Positions 20,871-30,051 of a stretch of 64,000 bases of DNA are shown here, piece after piece. The stretch comes from Chryseobacterium sp. c4a (GTDB lineage: Bacteria > Bacteroidota > Bacteroidia > Flavobacteriales > Weeksellaceae). The notes beneath the pieces were generated by a model, which was given only the letters and a program-made list of their open reading frames with translations, was not told where the DNA came from and made no database searches. How positions within the stretch are numbered: position 1 is the stretch's first letter; each line of letters begins with the position of its first letter. Location of the stretch: the NCBI RefSeq assembly GCF_009900745.1, contig NZ_WXVU01000016.1, positions 1 to 64,000 on the forward strand, given 5' to 3'. Both the position numbers and the translations under genes were made by a program.

Positions 20871-22430
20871 CTAAACAACTCTTAAATGCTGTTTATCCTT
20901 CACCAGCCATAGTCCAATGAAGGTCAATAATCCATTTAGAACAATCAGCTCTACACCAATTCTGTAATCTGTGTAAGAAGTCACTGCAAAATTGATTATA
21001 TAAGTGATAATAGGAGCTAAAATAGTCACCATAAGAATAGAGTACTTTTTGGAAATCTTGAACTTCGTAAAGATTCCGAAAGCAAAAAGTCCTAATAACG
21101 GGCCATAAGTATATCCGGCAATTTCCATAATCAGGTACACGATAGATTTGTCATTCAGAGCTTTGAAGACCATAATTAAGATGAAGAACATAACCGTAAA
21201 TGTTAAATGGACTTTCATACGAAGTCTTTTCTTTTCTTTCTCAGTTTTGGTTTTATCCTCATTAAGGTTTAATAAATCTACACAATACGAACTCGTTACA
21301 GCCGTTAAAGCTCCATCAGCAGAAGGGAACAATGCTGAGATTAATCCGATAATGAATATAACGGAAATCATCATTGGGAAATGTCCATTAAGTGATAGTG
21401 CAGGGAAAAGGTCATCCCCCATAATATTCTTGATATTTCCTGTTGCATCTTTGAAACCGAAAATATTGGTAATAGGATCTGTGCCTGTTGTTCCATATTC
21501 AGCCCCATGTTGCAAGGCGAAAAGATAAAGCAGCCCTCCTAAAAATAAGAAGGCAAGATTAACCAGCAGAAGTGTTCCTGCAAAAGTTAGCATGTTTTTC
21601 TTTGAATTTTTAAGATTATCTACAGATATATTTTTCTGCATCATTTCCTGATCCAGCCCTGTCATAGCAATGGTAATGAAGATTCCTCCCAGTATGGTTT
21701 TAAGGAAAAATGTCTTGGAATTAGGATCAGAATTGATAAAGTGAGTATAATTCTTTTGTTCCAGAATAGTATAGGCTTCACCAAAAGATAAGTTCAGATT
21801 AGATAAAATATAAACAATGCAAGCCACCAAACTGATAATCATAAAAGAGGTTTGCAAAGTATCTGTGATGACAATAGTTTTTACACCCCCTTCAAAAGTA
21901 TAGAGAAGAACCATTAGTAAAAGAACCATTGAAGTTACCCAGAACGGTACTCCTAATCCTTCAAGAAGGAAGATTTGCAATACATTCACAACCAGGTATA
22001 ATCTTGCTGTAGCTCCAATCGCTCTTGAAATAATAAAGAAAATAGATCCGATCTTATGAGCCTCCACATTGAATCTTTTTCCCAGATAGGTATAAATGGA
22101 AGTCAGGTTCATCTTGTAATACAGAGGCAGCAGGATAGCGGCTACAATAAAATATCCAATGAAGAAACCGATCACCATCATATAATATTCAAAACCTCCG
22201 TAGATGTATTCGGAACCTGTCATTTTTCCCACAGTCCCGGGAACTGAAATAAAAGTAACTCCACTTAAACTGGTACCTATCATCCCAAATGCCACAAGCC
22301 ACCATTTACTTTTTTTATTACCGATAAAGAAAGACTGGTTGTCAGAATTTCGGCTGGTAAAATATGAAATTACCAAAAGACCAATAAAGTAGATAAAGAC
22401 AAACAGCAAAAGGATAGTTCCTGAATTCAT
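20871..22430 (-). CDS. Sodium:solute symporter (SSS family)
   Basis: 519 residues, about 13 transmembrane helices, inner membrane. Family features: FIGNKKSKWWLVAFGMIGTSLSGVTF near residue 35, GGVKTIVITDTLQTSFMI in the middle, and LISALFPSADGALTAVTSSY, the Na+-site helix. Members couple sodium entry to uptake of sugars, amino acids, proline, pantothenate or sialic acid; the substrate cannot be read from the sequence. Monocistronic, with terminators at its end. Confidence 0.9.
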   Translation of the reverse strand: MNSGTILLLFVFIYFIGLLVISYFTSRNSDNQSFFIGNKKSKWWLVAFGMIGTSLSGVTFISVPGTVGKMTGSEYIYGGFEYYMMVIGFFIGYFIVAAILLPLYYKMNLTSIYTYLGKRFNVEAHKIGSIFFIISRAIGATARLYLVVNVLQIFLLEGLGVPFWVTSMVLLLMVLLYTFEGGVKTIVITDTLQTSFMIISLVACIVYILSNLNLSFGEAYTILEQKNYTHFINSDPNSKTFFLKTILGGIFITIAMTGLDQEMMQKNISVDNLKNSKKNMLTFAGTLLLVNLAFLFLGGLLYLFALQHGAEYGTTGTDPITNIFGFKDATGNIKNIMGDDLFPALSLNGHFPMMISVIFIIGLISALFPSADGALTAVTSSYCVDLLNLNEDKTKTEKEKKRLRMKVHLTFTVMFFILIMVFKALNDKSIVYLIMEIAGYTYGPLLGLFAFGIFTKFKISKKYSILMVTILAPIITYIINFAVTSYTDYRIGVELIVLNGLLTFIGLWLVKDKQHLRVV

Positions 22431-22819
22431 GCTTAGATTTTAAATTTTAGCAAATATATAAAAAAGAACCATCGTGAATCGTGTATTTCGTTCAGTCGCA
22501 ATTTTTATGTAATTACTCTTTGGAAGTAACTTAAGATCGGGATAAAACTTATGTTTTTCAGAAAGGCTTGAAGCGGGGAGCGGGAAGCTGGAGGTTATGA
22601 AGCTCATAAAAGCAATTATTCTTTATATTTTCAGTGATAATGAATAGCAGTTTGCTTCATCAAATCGGTTGAAAATCGATTCCGCCTTTGCTTACTTAAA
22701 ATCTGCCGTAATTTAAATAAAATCCTTGCGAACCTAGCGTTAAAATGAAAAGAATAGGCCATAAAAAAACCTTCCAGATTTACTCTGAAAGGTTTATATT
22801 GTAAGGGTGGAAACAGTGA
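22431..22819. other. Intergenic region with degenerate repeat sequence
   Basis: About 390 bases. Near 22470-22505 it holds gtgaatcgtg-type text like the palindromic repeats found elsewhere in the window. Near 22570-22600 there is a GA-rich run (gcggggagcgggaagctgga) resembling one at 48630. The right end holds the terminator at 22763-22797. No gene seen. Confidence 0.45.
22763..22797 (-). terminator. Intrinsic terminator of the OsmC/GNAT operon
   Basis: aaaccttccaga (22767-22778) pairs with tctgaaaggttt (22784-22795) with one mismatch. It lies 23 bases past the end of the GNAT gene. Confidence 0.75.
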
Positions 22820-23107
22820 TTAATTCACTAAAACATCCTGCAACTCCGCACTCTTCTGGAAACTAGCTTTCGCAAAAGGGCAAAGCGGAATGATTTTCTT
22901 TCCGTTTTTTCTTGCAAAATCTACAGCAGCCAAAAGCATTTCCTTACCTACGCCTTTTCCGTTGTAAGCTTCTTCCACCTCCGTGTGGTCAATAATAAAT
23001 CTTTCTTCTCCTGCCCAGGTGTACGTCATCATTCCTGCGCGTCTTCCATCTATGAAAGCTTCAAAACTTCCGTGTTTTTCGTCGTTGTTTTGTTTTACTT
23101 CGATCAT
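22820..23107 (-). CDS. Small GNAT-fold N-acetyltransferase (YidJ/GNAT_like type)
   Basis: 95 residues. The acetyl-CoA loop is seen in EEAYNGKGVGKEMLLAAVDFARKNGKK, followed by IIPLCPFAKASFQK, a pattern typical of short YidJ-like acetyltransferases. Substrate unknown. It is 3 bases downstream of osmC and closes the operon. A second protein of this type is encoded at 25794-26105. Confidence 0.85.
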   Translation of the reverse strand: MIEVKQNNDEKHGSFEAFIDGRRAGMMTYTWAGEERFIIDHTEVEEAYNGKGVGKEMLLAAVDFARKNGKKIIPLCPFAKASFQKSAELQDVLVN

Positions 23108-23110
23108 GTT

Positions 23111-23506
23111 TTATGAGAATTTAGTTAGTATTTCGATATCATTGGTTAATATTTTATGTACCGGGCACGCATCAGCAATGGTATGAAGTCTTTTCATCTG
23201 TTCATCATCCAAAACCCCTTCAAAAGTAATATCTCTTTTGAAGATGGCTCTTTTGGTCAACGGATAATTTTCAAGTTCCACTTCTACATTGATATTTTCC
23301 ACATCCCATTCTTTTCTTTCAATATACATTCTTAAAGTAGCTGCTGTACAGCTTGCTAAAGAAGTTGCCAGAATTTCCATAGGATTGAAACCTTTATTTT
23401 GCCCGCCTTTATCTAAAGGTTCGTCGGTAATAATTGTGTTTTCACCTGCTGTTACCTCTGTATAATATTTTGTTTTTCCTAAACTTGCTTTTACCGTTAC
23501 TGCCAT
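23111..23506 (-). CDS. OsmC-family peroxide-detoxifying protein
   Basis: 131 residues. Characteristic segments are FNPMEILATSLASCTAATLRMY, with the first redox Cys on the central helix, and ADACPVHKIL, with the second Cys. OsmC/Ohr proteins reduce organic hydroperoxides with these two cysteines, in the cytosol. Its start abuts the stop of the ferredoxin-like gene (one-base overlap), so both are on one transcript. Confidence 0.92.
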   Translation of the reverse strand: MAVTVKASLGKTKYYTEVTAGENTIITDEPLDKGGQNKGFNPMEILATSLASCTAATLRMYIERKEWDVENINVEVELENYPLTKRAIFKRDITFEGVLDDEQMKRLHTIADACPVHKILTNDIEILTKFS

Positions 23507-23724
23507 TATTTTTCAGTGTTGAATTTATAACTTAATGCTCCTGATGGGCATTGATCGATCTGTCTTTTTAGTTCCTCAGGAGTTGCATTGGTCGCTTTTA
23601 TCCAAGGTCTTTCTTTCGGATTATATACCTGAGGAAGTAGTTTTACACATACAGCCGAGTGGATACACTTTTGAGGCTGCCAGATAACAGTAATGTCGCC
23701 GTTGGGATATTCGTGTGTTTCCAT
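23506..23724 (-). CDS. YjdI-like 4Fe-4S mono-cluster protein
   Basis: 72 residues. KCIHSAVCVKLLPQVYNP and IDQCPSGALSYKF carry the cysteines of this divergent ferredoxin-like family (Fer4_19). In other genomes yjdI sits beside GNAT and OsmC genes, as here. Likely a small electron carrier or iron-sulfur sensor. One base separates it from the TMEM175-like gene. Confidence 0.85.
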   Translation of the reverse strand: METHEYPNGDITVIWQPQKCIHSAVCVKLLPQVYNPKERPWIKATNATPEELKRQIDQCPSGALSYKFNTEK

Positions 23725-23725
23725 A

Positions 23726-24304
23726 TTAATTGTCTTTTAATGTTTTTTCGATTCTTCTGTCGGGAATCAGCCATATAAGAGCCACAATGTAATAAAAACC
23801 TATGGCAATATAAGGATAAAAAAATGAAGTAGCGATTCCCAGAATATAAAATATAATGGATATATTCTCTTTATACTTTGAATGAATAGCTTCTTTTAGC
23901 TTAGAGCTTTCCCCTTCATATTTGATGATAAGATTCTCCAGAATAGTATAGGCTATTGCACACATGATCAGCCCGATTCCATAAGTAGCTACAGGATTTT
24001 TTGCAAAGCCTGTGGTGCCAATCCATTCCGTAGCAATAGGCATCATGGAAAGCCAGAACAAAAGGTGAAGATTCGCCCAAAGAATAGTGCCATTCACTTT
24101 TCTTACTGTCTGAAACAAGTGATGGTGGTTGTTCCAATAAATTCCTACATAGATGAAACTGAAAATATAAGCTAAAAATTTAGGAAGAAGAGGCTTGAGA
24201 CTTGCCCAGCTGCTCCCTTCAGGTACTTTAAGCTCAAGAACCATAATCGTGATAATGATGGCTAGAACTCCATCACTGAAAGCTTCCAGTCTTCCCTTAG
24301 TCAT
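23726..24304 (-). CDS. TMEM175-family (DUF1211) potassium-channel-like membrane protein
   Basis: 192 residues from the ATG at 24304 (MTKGRLEAFSDGVLAIIITI). The (R)xxxFSDG motif near residue 9 is the pore-lining signature of TMEM175, a K+ channel without the usual TVGYG filter. Six hydrophobic helices follow. The in-frame ATG at 24334 lies deep inside the preceding gene, so the 24304 start, with an 8-base overlap, is preferred. Confidence 0.85.
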   Translation of the reverse strand: MTKGRLEAFSDGVLAIIITIMVLELKVPEGSSWASLKPLLPKFLAYIFSFIYVGIYWNNHHHLFQTVRKVNGTILWANLHLLFWLSMMPIATEWIGTTGFAKNPVATYGIGLIMCAIAYTILENLIIKYEGESSKLKEAIHSKYKENISIIFYILGIATSFFYPYIAIGFYYIVALIWLIPDRRIEKTLKDN

Positions 24305-24836
24305 GAGTTGTAACGATGTTTTTAAAGTTTTCAATCTTTGTTTTCAACTCGCTTAGCAGGTCAGGATTAATGACTCCGCTTTCAAGATCAAAATTCTCAT
24401 AGAACTTCGGCAATGAAAAAGTATCCTTGATATCAGCAGCAAATTGTGGGAAAAATGTCTTGGCTGTATTCATCACATTTCCGCCACCATATCCTCCGGG
24501 AGAAGTACTCATCAAAAGCATAGGTTTATTCTGAAAAACCTTTACATTAATCCTTGATGCCCAATCAAAAACATTTTTAAAAGCAGCACTATAAGATCGG
24601 TTATGCTCTGCAAGAGAACAAATAATGAAATCACATTCCCCAATGACCTTTAAAAACTGATGTGCCTCATCCGGAAATCCTTTCTTTTCAAGATCCACGG
24701 AAAAAACAGGCATGGTGAAATCATTAAGGTCAATGAGATTGATCTCTTCGTGCTGGAAATCTTTTAGAACAAACTTTACCAGCTCCCTATTGATGGAAGT
24801 AGAAGAACTACTTCCTGCAAATGCTAATATTTTCAT
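24297..24836 (-). CDS. NAD(P)H-dependent FMN oxidoreductase
   Basis: 179 residues, flavodoxin fold. MKILAFAGSSSSTSINREL is the FMN-phosphate loop, and SPGGYGGGNVMNTAKTFFP is the family's flavin-ring loop. ICSLAEHNRSYSAAFKNVFDW lies between them. Members reduce quinones, chromate or azo compounds. It lies 19 bases downstream of the pirin gene and overlaps the TMEM175-like gene. Confidence 0.9.
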   Translation of the reverse strand: MKILAFAGSSSSTSINRELVKFVLKDFQHEEINLIDLNDFTMPVFSVDLEKKGFPDEAHQFLKVIGECDFIICSLAEHNRSYSAAFKNVFDWASRINVKVFQNKPMLLMSTSPGGYGGGNVMNTAKTFFPQFAADIKDTFSLPKFYENFDLESGVINPDLLSELKTKIENFKNIVTTHD

Positions 24837-24855
24837 GGTTTTTTATCGGTGGGGA

Positions 24856-25755
24856 TTATTTTCTGTTTAAAATGGCTTTGGGAAGAGGAACATATTCTTG
24901 CTCATCACCCGGAACCAATGGAAATGCCTCATGATTCTGATCATTCCAGTTTACTTTTGCCTGATCGATGATCTCTTTATCAGAATTTACAAAGTTCCAG
25001 AAGATAAAGCGCTCCTCATCGAAAGGCTCACCTCCGAAAAGATATACTGTGCCGTTTTCACTCATATCAAACTCACAAAGTTTAGTGTCTTTTGCGATCA
25101 TCAACTGTTTTGATCCATACGAATTCCCTTCTGTACTTACTGTGCCGTCCAGAACATACATGGCTACTTCACCATAAAGATCCTTTCCGATGCTTATTTT
25201 CTTAGCCTCTTTGGTTTTGATTTCGATGAAGAACAACTTACTGTGTACCGGAACTGGAGATTTTTTTCCAAATGCTTCTCCGGCAATTAATTTATACTGA
25301 ATCCCATCATCTTCCCAAACTGGGATGTCATTTTCTTCAATATGATGGAAGGTTGGCTCGGATTGTTCAAGATGCTTAGGAAGACCCACCCAGATCTGAA
25401 ATCCATGAAGTTTTTTATCACTGTGTCTTAAATACTCAGGAGTTCTTTCAGAATGTACCACTCCTTTTCCGGCAGTCATCCAGTTAACAGCACCAGGTTT
25501 GATCTCAAGGGCACTCCCAATACTGTCTCTGTGGAAAATAGAACCTTCAAGAAGGTAAGTTAAGGTAGACAATCCGATATGCGGATGCGGTGGAACATCG
25601 AGATTTTGATAATCCTTTAATTCCGAAGGCCCCATATGGTCGATAAAAACAAAAGGCCCCACAGCTCTTTTTTCACGGAAAGGAAGAAGTCTTCCTACCA
25701 GAAAATTTCCGATATCTGCTGCTTTTTCTTCGATGATAAGTCCAATATTTGACAT
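24856..25755 (-). CDS. Pirin-family protein (copy 1)
   Basis: 299 residues, bicupin. N-terminal cupin signature GPFVFIDHMGPSELKDYQNLDVPPHPHIGLSTLTYLLEG gives metal-binding histidines; the companion Glu/His lie near WMTAGKGVVHSERTPEY. Pirins of this type act as metal-dependent quercetinases or redox-sensitive regulators. It leads the run pirin, FMN oxidoreductase, TMEM175, YjdI, OsmC, GNAT. The second pirin (26335-27210) is diverged from it. Confidence 0.92.
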   Translation of the reverse strand: MSNIGLIIEEKAADIGNFLVGRLLPFREKRAVGPFVFIDHMGPSELKDYQNLDVPPHPHIGLSTLTYLLEGSIFHRDSIGSALEIKPGAVNWMTAGKGVVHSERTPEYLRHSDKKLHGFQIWVGLPKHLEQSEPTFHHIEENDIPVWEDDGIQYKLIAGEAFGKKSPVPVHSKLFFIEIKTKEAKKISIGKDLYGEVAMYVLDGTVSTEGNSYGSKQLMIAKDTKLCEFDMSENGTVYLFGGEPFDEERFIFWNFVNSDKEIIDQAKVNWNDQNHEAFPLVPGDEQEYVPLPKAILNRK

Positions 25756-25793
25756 AATGATGTAATGCTTTTTAGAATGTTAATTAATGATTG

Positions 25794-26105
25794 TTACAGT
25801 TTATCGTATCCGTCAAATTTTTCATCTACGATACGTTTCCACTCAGGATGTTTTTTTATAAAGGCAAAAACATAAGGACAGAAAGGAAGAAGTTTTTTAC
25901 CACTTTCTTCGATATAATTCAAAGTCTTTTCTACTACTGCCGCTGCTGCACCAGTTCCTGCAAGCTCAGGTTCTGCTTCAGTATGGATCAAAGCAATCTG
26001 ATGAGAGGTTTCACGATAATCAATGAAAGCATAATGTCCATTGAGTTCTATCTCGAATCTTTTTTCAGCTTTTACAAGAGGGATGTTTTCAAATTCCGGT
26101 TTCAT
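25794..26105 (-). CDS. GNAT-like N-acetyltransferase (YidJ type), second copy
   Basis: 103 residues from the ATG at 26105 (MKPEFENIPLVKAEKRFEIE); an upstream in-frame ATG would add a tail containing a hairpin repeat, so it is rejected. ELAGTGAAAAVVEKTLNYIEESGKK is the CoA loop, then LLPFCPYVFAFIKKHPEWK. It is related to the protein at 22820 and lies 38 bases upstream of the pirin gene. Confidence 0.85.
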   Translation of the reverse strand: MKPEFENIPLVKAEKRFEIELNGHYAFIDYRETSHQIALIHTEAEPELAGTGAAAAVVEKTLNYIEESGKKLLPFCPYVFAFIKKHPEWKRIVDEKFDGYDKL

Positions 26106-26189
26106 AATTTTCTGTATTAAAAGTTGATAGGTGAAGTTGTAAGAGATTGACATCTTTTGTTTGTATGCGAAAGATCTTGTTAAGAAAAC

Positions 26190-26222
26190 AAACCTTATAG
26201 GTTTCAAAAACCTATAAGGTTT
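26190..26222 (-). terminator. Perfect 15-bp inverted repeat, probable terminator of the second pirin gene
   Basis: aaaccttataggttt (26190-26204) and its exact complement at 26208-26222 flank a 3-base loop. Read on the minus strand it ends in GTTTGTTTT. It may also be a mobile palindromic repeat; identical hairpins elsewhere would show this. Confidence 0.6.
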
Positions 26223-26334
26223 ATCTCCACACATTACTTAACATTAATCTTTTACACTTCAACCTGATATAATGATATATAAAGTTAATAAAAAAGGAGT
26301 AATTTAAGATTAAGGAAAATTTAATTCTATTCTT

Positions 26335-27210
26335 TTAATCTTCAAGATATCCGAATTTTCCTGTATTGAAATCTTCAAATGCCTGCATAATTTCCTCTCT
26401 GGAATTCATGACAAAAGGGCCGTGAGGAAAAATCGGTTCATTAATGGGTTCTCCACTGATAATTAAAACAATTGAATCTTCTCCAGCTTCAAGAGTAAAG
26501 ACTTCTCCTTCATTTTTAAAGAGTGCAAAATGATCAGCTTTCACCTGGCTTTCTCCATTGATGGTTGTATTCCCTTCGATGACCAAAGCTGCAGTATTGA
26601 AGTGAGCAGGAAAATTAAATTCTGCCTTACCACCTGCTTTAAGCTTAGCATTCATCATATGAACAGGTGTGAAGGTGAATGCAGGGCCTTTGTGCCCATC
26701 ATATGCTCCGGCAATCACTTCTATAAAACCATTTTCACCAAGATCAACCTTTTCCATTTTAGAATTTTCGATAGCCTGGTATTTTGGATGGCTCATCTTA
26801 TCTCTTGCAGGAAGGTTCACCCAAAGCTGCACCATCTGAAAGATTCCGCCCTTTTTAGCCCATTCTGTTTCATGATATTCTTTGTGAAGAACTCCTTTTG
26901 CTGCTGTCATCCATTGTACATCCCCTTCTCCGATAATGCCACCGCCTCCAGCACTGTCATGATGTTCTACTTTTCCGTTATATGCTATTGTTACCGTTTC
27001 AAAACCTCTATGTGGATGAACGCCAACACCTCTTGGTCTATCAGAACCATTGAAATGAAATTTTGAATTATAATCAAGCATAATGAACGGATCCATTCTT
27101 TTCATATCTAATCCATGTACGCCTGGAATAAAATTATGAACTCTAAAACCGTCACCTACAAAGTGTGCAGGTCTTGGAGATACTACCATTTCTACTTTTT
27201 TAGTTGCCAT
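26335..27210 (-). CDS. Pirin-family protein (copy 2)
   Basis: 291 residues. Metal-site cupin motif GVGVHPHRGFETVTIAYNG and companion MTAAKGVLHKEYHETEWA are intact. The end (SREEIMQAFEDFNTGKFGYLED) is the usual C-terminal segment of YhaK/YhhW-type pirins. Its own terminator sits about 110 bases downstream. Possible roles are oxidation of flavonoid or quinone substrates, or redox sensing. Confidence 0.92.
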   Translation of the reverse strand: MATKKVEMVVSPRPAHFVGDGFRVHNFIPGVHGLDMKRMDPFIMLDYNSKFHFNGSDRPRGVGVHPHRGFETVTIAYNGKVEHHDSAGGGGIIGEGDVQWMTAAKGVLHKEYHETEWAKKGGIFQMVQLWVNLPARDKMSHPKYQAIENSKMEKVDLGENGFIEVIAGAYDGHKGPAFTFTPVHMMNAKLKAGGKAEFNFPAHFNTAALVIEGNTTINGESQVKADHFALFKNEGEVFTLEAGEDSIVLIISGEPINEPIFPHGPFVMNSREEIMQAFEDFNTGKFGYLED

Positions 27211-27349
27211 AATATTGTTGATTTTATGTAAACAAAATTACCATACTTAAAAGGCAAATGCATTGATCTGTGATAAGTTCGTAAAGGATGAATAAATGAA
27301 GCTGTAAAACAGTGTTTAAAAGGTGAAATATAGGGCTTCTGCCTATGGG

Positions 27350-28753
27350 TTATTCCTCTTTCGATTTCATGTTTTTTCCATCCGAAATATGCAGCCTTCT
27401 GAACACCAATCCTGATAAGATCGTCAATATTCCTACAGTAAGGAAAGTGTATCGGAAAGCATTGTGTGTTTCTCCCTGGATGAGGTCTGAACTTTCAAAT
27501 ATTTTTAGAACAATTAATCCGAAAGCAATTCCGAAACCGATGGCGAGCTGTTGATTAACGGATATTAAAGAATTACCACTGCTGGTCTGGAAATTCCTTA
27601 GATCTGCAATGGAGATTGTATTCATTGAGGTGAATTGAATCGAGTTGAAAAAACCAAGAACCGCAATAATAGGAACAAACCAATATAAGGAGGTATGAAT
27701 ATCTGGAATAGCTAACATACAGATCAATGTTCCGATAATAAAAGTATTCACCATTAATGTTTGTCTATAGCCGTATTTATCAAGAATTTTAATCACAGAT
27801 GACTTCCCGAATATAGCCGTTAGAGCCATAGGCGCTATAATCCAGCCTGAAGTGACTGCGGACTGTTTGTAAGCAATCTGAATCATTAAAGGAAGCAGCA
27901 AAGGAACAGAGCTGATCCCTAATCTTGTGGCAAGATTTCCTATAATTCCTACCCGGAACGTTCTTACCTGAAACAGATTTAAAGGAAAAATCGGGTGACC
28001 TTCTTTTTTTGCGTGCTTATAGTAATAATACAGAAATAAGAATCCAAGGATAAATACAATGAGAACCGGTGTTATATTTTGCATGTCTCCAAAAAGCTCG
28101 AGTGAAACGGAAAGAAGGAGAGATGCTGCTGCGAAAATTAAAAATCCTTTCAAATCAAAATCTACATCAGTGGATTTGTAATCAGGCATGAATTTTAATC
28201 CTAAAATAATGCCCAGGAATCCAATCGGAATGTTGATGAGGAATATCCAGTGCCATGATAGATAGTCTACCATATAACCTCCTACTAAAGGCCCTAAAAC
28301 AGGTCCTATAAGTGCTGGAATGATAGCAAAGTTCATCGCTTTAAGCAATTCATTTTTGTCAAAAGTTTTAATGAGTGCCAGCTTTCCAACCGGGGTCATC
28401 AAACTCCCTCCAACTCCCTGAATGACCCTTGAAATAACCAGATGGGTGAGATTTTGAGATAAAGAACAGAATAGAGAACCCAAACTGAACAATACCAATG
28501 AAAAAATAAACACTTTTTTAGTTCCGAAACGATCCGCCAGAAATCCGCTTGCAGGCATGAAAACAGCTAATGTCAATACGTAGCTAATGATGGCGTTCTG
28601 CATATTCAGAGGAGACTCATGAAGATCCTTTGCAATGGATGGGAGAGAGGTGTTCAGAATTGTTGAGTCCAGCATTTGCATAAAAATAGCCGTAGCCAGA
28701 ATCAAAGGAAGAATTTTCTTTATTGATGTTTGTTGAGGAGTTGCTTCTGTCAT
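27350..28753 (-). CDS. MFS multidrug efflux transporter (DHA2/EmrB type)
   Basis: 467 residues with at least 12 hydrophobic helices. Motif A appears as GFLADRFGTKKVF, and the family C motif region as GPVLGPLVGGYMVDYLSWHWIFLINIPIG. MLDSTILNTSLPSIAKDL near the start is the usual helix 1 of DHA2 proton-driven drug exporters. No EmrA-type adaptor is adjacent. Starts about 110 bases before the unknown exported gene's terminator. Confidence 0.92.
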   Translation of the reverse strand: MTEATPQQTSIKKILPLILATAIFMQMLDSTILNTSLPSIAKDLHESPLNMQNAIISYVLTLAVFMPASGFLADRFGTKKVFIFSLVLFSLGSLFCSLSQNLTHLVISRVIQGVGGSLMTPVGKLALIKTFDKNELLKAMNFAIIPALIGPVLGPLVGGYMVDYLSWHWIFLINIPIGFLGIILGLKFMPDYKSTDVDFDLKGFLIFAAASLLLSVSLELFGDMQNITPVLIVFILGFLFLYYYYKHAKKEGHPIFPLNLFQVRTFRVGIIGNLATRLGISSVPLLLPLMIQIAYKQSAVTSGWIIAPMALTAIFGKSSVIKILDKYGYRQTLMVNTFIIGTLICMLAIPDIHTSLYWFVPIIAVLGFFNSIQFTSMNTISIADLRNFQTSSGNSLISVNQQLAIGFGIAFGLIVLKIFESSDLIQGETHNAFRYTFLTVGILTILSGLVFRRLHISDGKNMKSKEE

Positions 28754-28860
28754 TTTTGTATAGGCTGGAACATCTAAAAATTTCCAGACTTATTTTATGT
28801 GAAGAAAGTGCTTACTTTAAGCGGTTTTGATCCTTAGATAAAGAAATCCATATAAAATTA

Positions 28861-28893
28861 AAAAAGTCCTGTGAAATATCACAGGACTTTTTG
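28861..28893 (-). terminator. Intrinsic terminator
   Basis: aaaaagtcctgtga (28861-28874) pairs with 28879-28892 across a short AT loop, right after the stop of the exported protein gene. Confidence 0.88.
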
Positions 28894-28895
28894 AT

Positions 28896-29708
28896 TTATT
28901 TTTTAGTCTTTTCTACTCCTTTCCATTCGTCACCGGCTTTTCTATACTGGCTTAAAGTGAAATTTTTGAAATCCTTTGTTTTGTATTCAATATTATCGGT
29001 ATTCTGCTCGAAAGGCATGATGTAATAATATTCTATATCTGTTTTATCAGTTTTATTTCCTTTTTTTACAGTCGGAACATATTTTGAAAACTTATAGCTT
29101 GGAAGATATTGTCTTAATCTTGTGTAGAATGATTTATCATCTTTTTCACTAGGAATAATATCTACAATGTTCAGATCATCTTTTTTCTTGTCAACCCAAA
29201 GATAGGAAGTCTTTTCCTCGCCTAGGTTTCTGTTGAAAGAATTGAATGCAAATAATTCCTTTGGAACCAGTTCTTTGATTTTTTCAGGATCTACCTTAGT
29301 GTAAAACTGTCCTTTTGATGGATCTACATAAGTTTCAAGATTATACATCAGGACAGAATTGTTCTCAAAATTTTTGTTTTTGAAGTATTGATTTAAAGAT
29401 AATTCTGCAGTAGCTCTCAATTCTTTATCTCTTTTATCCAGTTTTTTTGTCGGATTTTGAGGGTTTACGTATTTTACAAATTCATATAGAACTACAGGCT
29501 TTATATCCTTTAGGTGAGGATAAGTCTTAAGTTGCTCAGCTTTTACCAGCCAGTAAAACTGTTGATAATAATCATCCTTATCAGCATCTTTCACGCTTTT
29601 ATAAGCTAAAGCAAGCTTTTTTGAGTTCAGATATTTGCCATATTTTCCCTGTCCAAAAGCAAAACTGATGGATAATAAGGCAAATAAAACAGTAAGGTTT
29701 CTTCTCAT
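28896..29708 (-). CDS. Exported protein of unknown function
   Basis: 270 residues from the ATG at 29708 (MRRNLTVLFALLSISFAFGQ, a clean signal peptide); the upstream in-frame ATG at 29738 puts charged residues before it. The mature part is lysine-rich and helical (LALAYKSVKDADKDDYYQQF), then beta-rich near the end (IEYYYIMPFEQNTDNIEYK). No family recognised; periplasmic or outer-membrane-associated by signal. Confidence 0.7.
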   Translation of the reverse strand: MRRNLTVLFALLSISFAFGQGKYGKYLNSKKLALAYKSVKDADKDDYYQQFYWLVKAEQLKTYPHLKDIKPVVLYEFVKYVNPQNPTKKLDKRDKELRATAELSLNQYFKNKNFENNSVLMYNLETYVDPSKGQFYTKVDPEKIKELVPKELFAFNSFNRNLGEEKTSYLWVDKKKDDLNIVDIIPSEKDDKSFYTRLRQYLPSYKFSKYVPTVKKGNKTDKTDIEYYYIMPFEQNTDNIEYKTKDFKNFTLSQYRKAGDEWKGVEKTKK

Positions 29709-30051
29709 TTTTTTATAATTGATATTTTCGTTTTCCAAATATAATTATTTATTAGATATTATTTTTGATTGTCAGTTAAATTATGCCATATTGTTGTAGT
29801 TAATTCAAAAAATAATCCCGTATTGCTACAGGATTAATAAATTATTGTGATGAAAGTTAAAAACAAGAGGGGAAAGTAGATGATTTAAATAGTAAATGTC
29901 AATATTTAATTTTACTTTGTAAGTGAATCGTGAATTGATTGAGTATTACAATAACTTTAAACCTTAACAGTAAGTTGTCGATTGACAAGCACAGCAAATT
30001 AACCATTCATTATTCACTCTACAACACTCACCCTCTCAAACCCTCAAACTT
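29709..30051. other. Intergenic region containing a decayed palindromic repeat
   Basis: From about 29925 to 30025 the text gtgaatcgtgaattgatt ... gattgacaagcacagc ... ccattcattattcact has inverted ends like the repeats at 46985 and 52978. No coding sequence or terminator for asnB was recognised. Confidence 0.5.

Noticed and set aside
26530..27066. 178-codon plus-strand frame
   Set aside because: Fully opposite the second pirin gene, Phe/Cys/Ser-rich and without any domain; a shadow frame.
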